Positions 38,705-47,681 of a DNA stretch of 64,000 bases are shown here, piece after piece. The position numbers were made by a program, and so were the translations under genes. Under the pieces are notes generated by a model, which saw only the letters and a list, made by a program, of their open reading frames with translations, did not search any database and had not been told where the DNA came from. The first letter of the stretch is position 1. Each line of letters opens with the position of its first letter. This DNA comes from Glaciimonas sp. CA11.2 (lineage in GTDB: Bacteria; Pseudomonadota; Gammaproteobacteria; Burkholderiales; Burkholderiaceae_D), in NCBI RefSeq assembly GCF_034314045.1, contig NZ_JAVIWL010000001.1:1116001-1180000 (forward strand), given 5' to 3'.

Positions 38705-39184
38705 ATGGATGCGCAAAACACCAATGACCAAACCGTTCCAAAAACCGCGTTTTCTCATATACGCGAGGGCGATACTGCATTTGAACCTGGTGGTCTCCGG
38801 GATTTTTTCCTATATCGCGATTTAGGTATTAGTGCGGCCACAGGTGGCCAGGTCATCGCTCAGTTGGTGAAGGCGAACATGGCACCAGAAGAAGGCACTG
38901 GCTGGCATCGACATGAAGCAAAGTTTCATATGGTCTACATGCTCAAAGGTTGGGCACGCTTCATGTATGAGGACCAATTAACGCTGGTCAACGCGGGTGA
39001 TTGCGTGCACCAGCGCCCCGGTATAGTGCATTTTTTATTCGACTACTCTCCCGACATGGAATATCTGGAAGTTGTTGGCCCCGCTAATTTCACCTCAATC
39101 GATGCGCCCGCTCCGTGCGCAGTACCGAAACCAACACCTTGGTTTTCCGAGTTAACTGAAAGCTCAACTATCAATAGCGAATAA
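38705..39184 (+). CDS. Cupin-domain protein
   Basis: 159 residues, a single cupin. Motif 1 is GWHRHEAKFHMVYMLKG with metal-ligand histidines, and motif 2 follows as NAGDCVHQRPGIVHFLFDYS. The N-terminus (AFSHIREGDTAFEPGGLRDFFLYRDLGI) is shared with a group of small stand-alone cupins of unknown activity. The Shine-Dalgarno AAGGACAG precedes the ATG. A sigma-54-like promoter lies upstream. The substrate is unknown. Confidence 0.88.
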   Translation: MDAQNTNDQTVPKTAFSHIREGDTAFEPGGLRDFFLYRDLGISAATGGQVIAQLVKANMAPEEGTGWHRHEAKFHMVYMLKGWARFMYEDQLTLVNAGDCVHQRPGIVHFLFDYSPDMEYLEVVGPANFTSIDAPAPCAVPKPTPWFSELTESSTINSE

Positions 39185-39347
39185 CGGCTTAAAACTGCCT
39201 TGGCTAACCATGCAGGGCAGTTGCCACTCAGTACGAATAATGCTATTTTGATAAAATTAATACGAGACTAAATGCCATCAGCGCTGACCTTGGTCATCAG
39301 GGGAAATCTTTTGATGTTTACGTACAAAACAACTGCGAAGTAAAGTT

Positions 39348-40763
39348 ATGGCAAATTTTTTCGATGAAATGTACACCGATGGTTCCGACGTTGCTCGTCC
39401 CCATTATGGTGAGTTTTCAAACTGGCTTGGACAGCAATCGGCCGAAACGATTGCTAGAAAACGCGTTGAAGCAGATGTCATTTTCCGTCGTGTCGGCATC
39501 ACCTTTGCAGTGTATGGCAACGACGCCGGTACCGAACGACTGATCCCTTTCGATATTATTCCACGCATCATTCATGCCGCCGAATGGTCGGTGCTGGAAG
39601 CAGGGCTGATTCAGCGTGTTAAGGCGCTGAATATGTTCATCCATGATATTTATCATGATCAAAACATCATCAAGGCCGGCGTGATCCCTGCGGAACAAAT
39701 TTTCCGCAATGCGCAGTACCGCCCTGAAATGCAGGGTATTTCAGTGGCCTCGGATATTTATGCGCACATTGCAGGCGTCGATATCGTACGCGCTGGTCAA
39801 GGCGAATTTTATGTATTAGAAGACAATCTGCGTGTCCCGTCCGGCGTGTCTTATATGCTAGAAGACCGCAAGATGATGATGCGCCTGTTTCCAGAATTAT
39901 TCACACGTCATAAAATCGCACCGGTTGATCATTATCCTGACATGTTGCTCGATAATTTGCGCTCCGTGGCACCAGTTGGTGTTACCGATCCAACGGTCGT
40001 GATCATGACGCCGGGGATGTATAACTCAGCGTACTTTGAGCATGCATTTTTAGCGCAGCAAATGGGCGTTGAGCTAGTCGAAGGAAAAGACTTGTTTGTC
40101 GACGATAACGCAGTATATATGCGCACCACGCGTGGACCAAAACGCGTCGACGTCATTTATCGCCGAATCGATGATGACTATCTGGATCCGCTGGCGTTCC
40201 GTCCGGACTCTACACTTGGTGTGCCCGGTTTGCTATCGGTCTATCGTGCGGGCGGCGTCACGTTGGCGAACGCTATCGGTACCGGCGTGGCTGATGACAA
40301 ATCGATTTATCCATACGTTCCCGACATGATCAAGTTTTACATGGCGGAAAAACCGATTCTCAATAATGTCCCGACTTTTCAGTGTCGCAAAAAAGACGAT
40401 CTGGCATACACCTTGGCGAATCTTAAAGATCTGGTCGTCAAGGAAGTCCACGGCGCTGGTGGTTATGGCATGCTGGTCGGTCCGGCATCGACGAAGCAAG
40501 AAATCGAAGATTTCCGTGCTCGCGTGATCGCCAATCCAGAAGGCTACATAGCCCAGCCAACATTGGCGCTCTCAGCCTGCCCTACTTATGTTGAGGCCGG
40601 GATTGCCCCGCGCCACATCGACCTGCGACCATTTGTTCTTTCGGGAAAAAACGTTTCGATGGTACGTGGTGGACTGACGCGCGTGGCGCTCAAAGAAGGC
40701 TCGCTCGTCGTCAATTCGTCCCAAGGCGGCGGCACCAAAGACACCTGGATACTGGAGAAATAA
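39348..40763 (+). CDS. Circularly permuted ATP-grasp protein (Anbu cluster)
   Basis: 471 residues, the old DUF404/DUF407 pair. Regions typical of the family are FDEMYTDGSDVARPHYGEF at the N-terminus, FYVLEDNLRVPSGVSYMLEDR, FKEVHGAGGYGMLVGP-like VKEVHGAGGYGML, and the end ALKEGSLVVNSSQGGGTKDTW. Circularly permuted ATP-grasp enzymes are predicted amide ligases that join amino acids or peptides using ATP. One base separates it from the alpha-E gene, so the two are in one operon. Its partner genes are the transglutaminase and Anbu peptidase further on. Confidence 0.94.
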   Translation: MANFFDEMYTDGSDVARPHYGEFSNWLGQQSAETIARKRVEADVIFRRVGITFAVYGNDAGTERLIPFDIIPRIIHAAEWSVLEAGLIQRVKALNMFIHDIYHDQNIIKAGVIPAEQIFRNAQYRPEMQGISVASDIYAHIAGVDIVRAGQGEFYVLEDNLRVPSGVSYMLEDRKMMMRLFPELFTRHKIAPVDHYPDMLLDNLRSVAPVGVTDPTVVIMTPGMYNSAYFEHAFLAQQMGVELVEGKDLFVDDNAVYMRTTRGPKRVDVIYRRIDDDYLDPLAFRPDSTLGVPGLLSVYRAGGVTLANAIGTGVADDKSIYPYVPDMIKFYMAEKPILNNVPTFQCRKKDDLAYTLANLKDLVVKEVHGAGGYGMLVGPASTKQEIEDFRARVIANPEGYIAQPTLALSACPTYVEAGIAPRHIDLRPFVLSGKNVSMVRGGLTRVALKEGSLVVNSSQGGGTKDTWILEK

Positions 40764-40764
40764 C

Positions 40765-41778
40765 ATGTTGAGCCGCACCGCAGATCACTTATTCTGGATG
40801 GCCCGTTACACCGAGCGCGCTGAAAATATTGCACGCATGCTGGATGTACATTTGCAAACAGGCATGTTGCCGCAGGCGGATGAAGACGTTGAGCAAGGCT
40901 GGCGTGCCCTCCTCGGCATCTCCGAGCTACAGGAGGCTTATGATAAGCGACATAAAACATTGACACCGCAAAACGTCATCGATTTCATGGTCCGCGACCC
41001 GGCTAACTCATCCTCTATTTCCGCCTGCCTTACTCAGGCGCGGGAAAATGCACGCGCAGTGCGGGGAGCATTAACCACGGAAGCCTGGGAAATCCAAAAT
41101 GCCACCTGGCTAAAAATGCAGGGCTATCTGAAAACTGATGCGCTAGATCAAAACCCTGCAGAATTTTTCGAATGGGTCAAACATCGCTCGCACCTCTCAC
41201 GTGGCGTGACAATCGGCACCATGCTGAAGGATGAAGCATTTCACTTTATCCGCCTCGGGACTTTTTTGGAGCGTGCAGATAATACTGCACGGATCATTGA
41301 CGTCAAGTTTCATAGCGCCAATGAGAAGCAGCAAAAACAATCTCAATCTCAGTCCCAATCGCAAGATCAGGAACAAAAGCACGAACAGGCACTCGAAGCG
41401 AAGACCGAGCCGCAAATTGACTTCTACTATTGGGCAGCAATCTTGCGTTCGGTTTCAGCGTTTGAAATTTATCGTAAGGTGTATCGTGACGTCATCACGC
41501 CGGCACGCGTCGCTGACTTGCTGATTTTGCGCGCGGACATGCCACGCTCACTTGCGGCATGTATGGAAGAGGTCCTCAATAATCTGAAACACGTCAGCAA
41601 TAATGTATCAGCTGATACGGAGCGCTTCGCTGGCAAGTTGCATGCTGAACTTCAGTTCGGTAGCATTGATGAAATTCTTGAGGCCGGTCTGCACGATTAT
41701 TTGACGGTATTTTTCGAGCGCATCTTTGAATTGGGCAATCGTATCAGCCGTGACTTTCTGGTTCCACTAGCGGCCTGA
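40765..41778 (+). CDS. Alpha-E domain protein (DUF403)
   Basis: 337 residues, all alpha-helical, starting MLSRTADHLFWMARYTERAENIARMLD, the family hallmark (given here in two parts: MLSRTADHLFWMARY, TERAENIARMLD). A glutamine-rich insert at about 188-212 (QKQSQSQSQSQDQEQKHEQ) interrupts the fold and comes from short CAR-TCN repeats. The second half has RTADNTARIID-like ERADNTARIIDVKF. Always linked to circularly permuted ATP-grasp genes, with its activity unproven. Confidence 0.93.
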   Translation: MLSRTADHLFWMARYTERAENIARMLDVHLQTGMLPQADEDVEQGWRALLGISELQEAYDKRHKTLTPQNVIDFMVRDPANSSSISACLTQARENARAVRGALTTEAWEIQNATWLKMQGYLKTDALDQNPAEFFEWVKHRSHLSRGVTIGTMLKDEAFHFIRLGTFLERADNTARIIDVKFHSANEKQQKQSQSQSQSQDQEQKHEQALEAKTEPQIDFYYWAAILRSVSAFEIYRKVYRDVITPARVADLLILRADMPRSLAACMEEVLNNLKHVSNNVSADTERFAGKLHAELQFGSIDEILEAGLHDYLTVFFERIFELGNRISRDFLVPLAA

Positions 41779-41808
41779 CCGGCCTCTGCTCCACTTCCGC
41801 TAACTATC

Positions 41809-42627
41809 ATGCTGCTGACCATCAGGCACGAGACGATTTATCACTATACCGAAGAATTAACCTACACGATTCAACAGTTGCGATTGACGCCACGTCCCGA
41901 AGAGCATCAGCGCACACTTAACTGGCATATCACCAGTTCCGGTGTGCGCAATCCCTTCACGGATGCGTTCGGCAATCTGAGTCATATGTTGACCATCACG
42001 GGTCGGCATAACGAAGTCAGGATCGTTGCCGAAGGCAGCATCGCGGTCACCCCCTTGTACTTGGGGCGATTGCCACAAACCGGTGCAGTTTCTCCACTCG
42101 TGTTCACCGTAGCAACATCGCTGACCCAAGCGACGCCAACGATCATCGAGTTTGCCCATCGTCACTTATCACGTAATCCAAACAGCGAGGATTTAGTCAC
42201 GCTGGCGCAAGCCATTTGCAATGCGGTCACCTATCAAAGTGGCTCCACGCTAGTCACCAGCAGCGCAGATGATGCATTACGACTGGGCCAAGGTGTTTGC
42301 CAGGATCATGCACATTTATTTCTTGCCTGCTGCCACGCTGTTGGCATCCCGGCCTGTTACGTGTCCGGCTATATCGATCCGGGGAATAGCGATCACGCTG
42401 AAAGCCACGCGTGGGTAGATGTGTGGGTGGCCCAGTCAGATTTTACAGGCTGGGTAAGCATTGATGTCACCCACGCGTGCTTTGCCAGCGATGCCTATTG
42501 TCGGCTGGCGATCGGCCGCGATTACGACTCAGCCGCACCAGTTCGGGGCGTTCGTCGTGGTGGCGGAGAAGAAACCTTGAGTGTCAGTGTCCATGTCAGC
42601 GCTAAAGCGCTAAGTTTAAGTCCATGA
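41809..42627 (+). CDS. Transglutaminase-like cysteine protease family protein
   Basis: 272 residues. An N-terminal beta domain begins MLLTIRHETIYHYTEEL. The transglutaminase core has catalytic Cys in GQGVCQDHAHLFLACC, His in ESHAWVDVWV and Asp in WVSIDVTHAC. The end RDYDSAAPVRGVRRGGGEETLSV in parts matches family members next to alpha-E proteins. It is predicted to act as a peptidase or amide-bond-transferring enzyme in the same pathway as the ATP-grasp ligase. It starts 30 bases behind the alpha-E gene. Confidence 0.94.
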   Translation: MLLTIRHETIYHYTEELTYTIQQLRLTPRPEEHQRTLNWHITSSGVRNPFTDAFGNLSHMLTITGRHNEVRIVAEGSIAVTPLYLGRLPQTGAVSPLVFTVATSLTQATPTIIEFAHRHLSRNPNSEDLVTLAQAICNAVTYQSGSTLVTSSADDALRLGQGVCQDHAHLFLACCHAVGIPACYVSGYIDPGNSDHAESHAWVDVWVAQSDFTGWVSIDVTHACFASDAYCRLAIGRDYDSAAPVRGVRRGGGEETLSVSVHVSAKALSLSP

Positions 42628-42848
42628 TAGTGCGCACTAGAAGATATGCTGATGCATGACACTTCGTTTCAACGCATGAAAAGCAATCCCTGACGGAGCT
42701 TAAATACACATTCAAAATATAATAGTTCCAACATGAAATATAGTGGAAAATCGACTTGTTGCATCTTGATGTGCGTGTTACTAGTTAGATAACCAGGATT
42801 AAATGGCTATGCTGTAAAATCCATTTTTTGTATTTTGAGCTCTACATC

Positions 42849-43718
42849 ATGACTTATTGTGTTGCTATGCGCCTGAAGGCCGGACTCGTTTTCTTGTCCG
42901 ATTCGCGCACCAATGCTGGCGTTGATCACGTCAGCACTTTTCGTAAAATGAGTGTCTTTGAGAATCCTGGCGAACGCATGCTAGTCATGATGACTGCTGG
43001 CAACTTATCCATTTCGCAATCGATTAAACAAATCATTTCAGAACACACTAATGCCGATGGCAAAAGTATCTGGAACGCCACCTCAATGTACGAGGCAGCG
43101 CAAATAGTAGGCGCCGCTATTCGGTTGGTGTACGAGCGCGATGCGAGCGCCTTGCAAAAATTTGGCATCGACTTCAACGTCGGCATCATTTTTGGTGGCC
43201 AGATCAAAGGTGAGCGCTGCCGTTTGTTTCAGATTTATTCGGCAGGCAATTTCATCGAAGCGCATGACGAAAATCCCTACTTCCAGATTGGTGAATCCAA
43301 ATACGGCAAACCGATCATCGACCGCGTGTTGGCTGGATCGGAAATCACCCTAGATCAGGCTGCGAAGTGTGCGCTGATTTCAATGGATTCAACGTTGCGC
43401 TCCAATCTATCGGTTGGCTTGCCGCTAGATCTGCTGGTATATGAAAGTGGACAATTGGCCTTGACCCGCTTCGTCACTATCGATTCGAAAAATGAATATT
43501 TCAAATCCATTTCGAGCGGTTGGTCTAGTCGCTTGAGAGAAGTTTTCGACGAAATCGAAGACCCGGTCTGGCACACGGTAGCAACTGCCGTCGATTCAGC
43601 AGCGTTGAAAACCGATCAACGTCAACCCTTGGTAACGATGCCAAAAGAAATCAATTGGGTTGGCACGCCAGCGGCACTACAAACGCTGGCCCAGAATGAC
43701 GAAACGGGGCAAAAGTAG
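42849..43718 (+). CDS. Anbu, proteasome-type N-terminal nucleophile peptidase
   Basis: 289 residues from the ATG at 42849. This start is required by the chemistry: Met removal exposes Thr1 (MTYCVAMRLKAGL), while a start at 42828 would bury it. Counting from that Thr, Asp17 and Lys32 (SDSRTNAGVDH, STFRKM) sit as in proteasome beta subunits (Thr1, Asp17, Lys33). Homologues form open spiral or ring oligomers rather than a closed four-ring core. Their natural substrate is unknown. The gap to the transglutaminase gene is 221 bases, so it may have its own promoter as well. Confidence 0.95.
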   Translation: MTYCVAMRLKAGLVFLSDSRTNAGVDHVSTFRKMSVFENPGERMLVMMTAGNLSISQSIKQIISEHTNADGKSIWNATSMYEAAQIVGAAIRLVYERDASALQKFGIDFNVGIIFGGQIKGERCRLFQIYSAGNFIEAHDENPYFQIGESKYGKPIIDRVLAGSEITLDQAAKCALISMDSTLRSNLSVGLPLDLLVYESGQLALTRFVTIDSKNEYFKSISSGWSSRLREVFDEIEDPVWHTVATAVDSAALKTDQRQPLVTMPKEINWVGTPAALQTLAQNDETGQK

Positions 43719-44158
43719 ATTTATTTGATTTACTTCACGTCGCCTGAATTAGGATTTTTCTTTCGGTGACGTGTATCAAATTCAGTCGTATTTTTTACTA
43801 TCTCAATAAATTCTTTGTAGTCACCATTCGTCGAACATCGGATCGAACCTTTAAAAAAATTCCCCTGACTGGTTGGCACTTCACAAAATATGCTTTCATA
43901 ATGGAGACGGTCCGACGTCGCCCAACGCAGACACGACGTCGATACCATTCTGGATCGCAGTATCCATTCAGCTTTTCTGTTCGCCAGCTCGACGCAACCC
44001 GAATAACAAGCAGTCCATCAGAACATTATTAATCGCGAATCTATACGCGACATAATAAAAGACGAGTACGTCGAAAGGCTTAGCCATTCAGCCGATTACT
44101 TCAAACGTACCAGTTTTAGAGGGTAATCGACGTCTTTAACTCGTCTTAATCTGCTTGA
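43719..44158. other. 440-base stretch without a supported gene
   Basis: Small open frames on both strands (72, 88 and 60 residues) overlap each other and lack ribosome-binding sites. No hairpin with T run was seen behind Anbu. The stretch separates the Anbu cluster from the unknown secreted protein. Confidence 0.4.
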
Positions 44159-45772
44159 TCAAAAATGCCCGCGAACAAATCCATGAACGTCAGTAATCAT
44201 GGAACCACAAGCAAAAGCTCCCTCACTGGTTGATGTAAATCGCAGTTTCATATCCTCATTGCTTGGTTCAAATATCATTTCTAAAGGCCTCCAGTTCGGC
44301 GTCAAATAATGAGAGGAATTTTTGTTGGCGCTACCAATATTAAATGCTTTACTGGCGATGACCGTACCTGCACGGTCAAGCGCTTCCAACATAAAAGTCT
44401 GATCTGCACCTAGAGCAAGACCCTTCCCACATTTTGGCATTACATTGTTTCCTGCGTAGAAAGAAATCTTCAAATTTCCCCTACGGGACTCATCCAAAGC
44501 TTTTAAGCTACCTTCAATCACACCTGCTTCGCCACCATTTGCTCGAGTACTGTTCAACATAACCGCTCTGGTATTTCCAGGAAGACTTTTGCCAATGATC
44601 TTATCGGTATACAACGTCACTGCCTTCAATGCTTCCCAACTGCCAAAATTGCCAACCACGACCACACCGGGATCTTCTTTATTTATTGGATGCTCCAGGA
44701 ATTTTCCATCATCAACAAGATGGCGCTCCACCTCAACACAGGCTGCCTCTCCTGTTGCGGCCTCTTGAGAATTATCGACAGCCGTGACGACTATATTGCC
44801 ATCGACTTGCATTGATGCTGGGAGATTCAAACAGTGTCCGTAATTATTTAAATTCACATGTGCATTCGTACCATTGACCATCCACGACACGTTACGAAAT
44901 TTGCCATGAGAATCCAGAGCAGATATCGTCACCGTGTCTGTACCCGCAATACGATAGATTGGATAGCCATCTGATCGGGTTGCGGGTCTATTGACCTGCA
45001 AAGTGAGTTCATGCCCGAAAGGGCCTTCTGCAGTAGTAGCGACATCTACTTTCCCCAAAGGGGTTGGATCAAATTTTGCATAATAAGGATTTGCTTGATA
45101 TTTTGTGAAATTATTACTGTGCTTACTTCCGTTAGATACTCTTTCTGGAACCGAAAAAACCCCGCGAATGAACTGACGTTTAAAGCCGCCAGGAAAAGCA
45201 ATTTCATTCGTAAAGTGATCTCCGGAATATTTAGGAAGGGTGTTATTTACGTTGATCCCGCCAGGAGCATCAATCATGTACAACATATCACCGTAAAAAG
45301 AAGTAACGGAAGAGCTATATGTTGTGCTTTTTAAGGCCGACTCCTTGCCGGAAATACCATGATAGAACGGTTCCAGAGTAAGATTTCCGTCCACTGTTTT
45401 ACCAGGAATATCTCCTTTTTGAAAAATATCATCAGGGTTGACGTGACTTTTTATGGCACGAAGCTGCCAACGCTTATCGTTACGCCACACCATGGGTAAA
45501 TCTTCGCCGCTGGGATTATTCACCGCGTTGTGGCCCGGTGCTGCCGTTAGATCAACACAAATCGTAGTGGTCGCTTTTAGCCAGTCCTGATAATAACGCT
45601 GCTCTTTTATTGCATCAGTTGCCCAAATCGGCTCTTTTCCCTTAACCGGCAAACACTCCTCCGGTACAACATAGGGCACATCGATATCGCCAAGTGTCTG
45701 CGCAGACAAAAGAGGACTAAAAGAACAAAGAGCGGCAACGCTACTCAAACAAAATAGAGATATTTTTTTCAT
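44159..45772 (-). CDS. Secreted protein of unknown function
   Basis: 537 residues from the ATG at 45772, which begins a good Sec signal (MKKISLFCLSSVAALCSF...LLSA, cut near SAQ). The frame is open 46 codons further but that part is not signal-like. No clear Shine-Dalgarno precedes the start. The mature part has six cysteines, many Asn, Gly and Ser, and an alternating beta-strand pattern. The last about 150 residues (from GNFGSWEALKAVTLYTD) look like a galactose-binding or carbohydrate-binding beta-sandwich. I do not recognise the family. It stands alone in gene-poor DNA, so horizontal gain is possible. Confidence 0.7.
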   Translation of the reverse strand: MKKISLFCLSSVAALCSFSPLLSAQTLGDIDVPYVVPEECLPVKGKEPIWATDAIKEQRYYQDWLKATTTICVDLTAAPGHNAVNNPSGEDLPMVWRNDKRWQLRAIKSHVNPDDIFQKGDIPGKTVDGNLTLEPFYHGISGKESALKSTTYSSSVTSFYGDMLYMIDAPGGINVNNTLPKYSGDHFTNEIAFPGGFKRQFIRGVFSVPERVSNGSKHSNNFTKYQANPYYAKFDPTPLGKVDVATTAEGPFGHELTLQVNRPATRSDGYPIYRIAGTDTVTISALDSHGKFRNVSWMVNGTNAHVNLNNYGHCLNLPASMQVDGNIVVTAVDNSQEAATGEAACVEVERHLVDDGKFLEHPINKEDPGVVVVGNFGSWEALKAVTLYTDKIIGKSLPGNTRAVMLNSTRANGGEAGVIEGSLKALDESRRGNLKISFYAGNNVMPKCGKGLALGADQTFMLEALDRAGTVIASKAFNIGSANKNSSHYLTPNWRPLEMIFEPSNEDMKLRFTSTSEGAFACGSMITDVHGFVRGHF

Positions 45773-46426
45773 GATATTTAACATATAAAACGCCACAAAT
45801 TCTATGGCATAGATTGAATCGAACAGGGAAAACTTATTTGGAAGAAAGAGACGACTGCATCGCCTTGCAACAAAGCGAAAACGACACAGATCATGCGCGG
45901 CCGACCCCATGCTAATATCACCGTCGCCCCTTTTGAGGGTCCAGGTGCCAGCAGCAGTGACTTGTGAAAACAGCTCGCCTTAGGCGGATGCGCTCAAGGG
46001 TCTTATCATCACCCCAATAAGAAACTCAATGGCCATTGCAACGCGTGCTAAATCCCCGCAATGCAAGCAATGTCGATGCAGCGAAACTATTTGAGGTCAC
46101 AGATTCAACTCACCGACAATTCGGGTGTTTGTCTGACTCCTAGCCACGTGAAGATAATATCAGTACGACATAATTTTTAAATCCAGACGAATCTGAAAGT
46201 TGAGTAAGGCTTTTCTTTTTTTTAAAAGAAAAAATCTTAGGCATTAGAAATCTACGCAGCATTAATAAATGGCAGCACTAAATCATGGGATTTTCGCCAG
46301 GCGCTTAAAGATTTTTAATCATCCCGGAAAACTTCGTCGTCTGGAATGATCATCCGGCAGGCGCTTCACCGCGCGACTGTATAGATGCAAGGATTGTATT
46401 TACTTTTACATCATTGGTTTCCACGT
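45773..46426. other. About 650 bases without a gene
   Basis: No convincing frame on either strand. It includes an AT hairpin TTTTCTTTT/AAAAGAAAA near 46210-46232. The promoter of the secreted protein must lie near the left end. No IS ends, tRNA or attachment-like repeats were seen. Confidence 0.4.
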
Positions 46427-46462
46427 AAAAAAGGCCACGAAAATTTCTTCGTAGCCTTTTTT
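46427..46462 (-). terminator. Terminator after purM
   Basis: AAAAAAGGC-C-ACGAA pairs with TTCGT-A-GCCTTTTTT, with one mismatch, 22 bases behind the purM stop. The minus strand ends in a run of T. The A/T symmetry means it may work in both directions. Confidence 0.85.
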
Positions 46463-46484
46463 AATACAAATTACTGTAAACGTT

Positions 46485-47528
46485 TTACAAAACGATCGTC
46501 TGTGCTTCGCCTTCAGCACGTGTGCGGATTGTACCGATTTTGAAAACCGTCTCACCGGCAGCTTGCAATTGTGCAAACGCAGCGTCAGCGTTTTCCTTAG
46601 CCACAATTACCGCCATCCCGATACCGCAGTTGAAGACCCGATGCATCTCGTCATCAGCCACGCCGCCGTGCTGTTGCAGCCATGTAAAGAGTGGTGGCAT
46701 CGTCCAGCCATCGCGATGCAGTTCAGCGGTTAGATTGTCTTGCAATACACGCGGAATGTTTTCTACCAGGCCGCCACCAGTAATGTGGACCATGCCTTTG
46801 ACTTCCATCGCATCCATCAAGGCCAGCAATGGCTTGACGTAAATCCGGGTCGGCGCCATCAAAACATCCGCTAGTGGACGACCGTGGAAGTCCGCGTCCA
46901 GATCAGGCTGTGCAACCGAAATAATTTTGCGTACCAATGAATAGCCGTTGGAGTGCGCGCCAGACGATGCCAGACCAAGAATGACATCGCCCGGCGTGAT
47001 TTTGGTACCGTCGATCAATTTCGACTTCTCTACCGCGCCCACCGCGAAACCGGCAAGATCGTATTCGCCTTCCGGGTACATACTTGGCATTTCGGCGGTT
47101 TCGCCACCGATCAGCGCGCAACCAGCTTGCTCGCAACCTTGAGCGATACCCTTGATGACGTCGGTGGCGATGGCAACATCAAGTTTTCCGCAAGCGAAAT
47201 AATCCAGGAAAAACAACGGTTCGGCACCTTGCACCAAAATATCGTTGACGCTCATGGCGACCAGGTCGATACCAACGGTGTCGTGGCGGTTCAGCATAAA
47301 TGCTAATTTCAGCTTGGTGCCGACGCCATCGGTTCCAGAGACCAGCACTGGCTCCTTAAATTTCTTGCTGATTTCAAAGAGAGCACCAAAACCGCCGATG
47401 CCACCCATGACGCCTTCACGCATTGTGCGCTTGGCAAAGGGCTTGATAGCCTCGACTAAAGCGTCGCCGGCGTCCATGTCAACGCCGGCGTCGCGATAAG
47501 AAAGAGAAACATTGGTTGTTGAAGTCAT
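46485..47528 (-). CDS. purM: Phosphoribosylformylglycinamidine cyclo-ligase (AIR synthetase)
   Basis: Fifth step of purine synthesis, making AIR from FGAM with ATP. 347 residues from the ATG at 47528 ([25 protein letters not shown] in two parts: [25 protein letters not shown]); the open frame goes back to 47582 but those 18 residues are outside the family. Motifs: [31 protein letters not shown] and [15 protein letters not shown]. Divergent from the permease gene. Confidence 0.96.
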   Translation of the reverse strand: MTSTTNVSLSYRDAGVDMDAGDALVEAIKPFAKRTMREGVMGGIGGFGALFEISKKFKEPVLVSGTDGVGTKLKLAFMLNRHDTVGIDLVAMSVNDILVQGAEPLFFLDYFACGKLDVAIATDVIKGIAQGCEQAGCALIGGETAEMPSMYPEGEYDLAGFAVGAVEKSKLIDGTKITPGDVILGLASSGAHSNGYSLVRKIISVAQPDLDADFHGRPLADVLMAPTRIYVKPLLALMDAMEVKGMVHITGGGLVENIPRVLQDNLTAELHRDGWTMPPLFTWLQQHGGVADDEMHRVFNCGIGMAVIVAKENADAAFAQLQAAGETVFKIGTIRTRAEGEAQTIVL

Positions 47529-47681
47529 GATGTGATTGGCAGCAGAGGCGGTAAAATAGAGGAATACGTCCGCGCGTAGCAAAACAACAATAAGTAAACA
47601 CTCTATTAGTGAGTTTACTTTGTTCCGTTACCGCGATAAAAGCGCTATTTTATCAAACCGATTCAACTATCCCCCAATTAC

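Noticed and set aside
43730..44055. Short frames on both strands behind Anbu
   Set aside because: They overlap each other, lack start signals and have no protein-like pattern.
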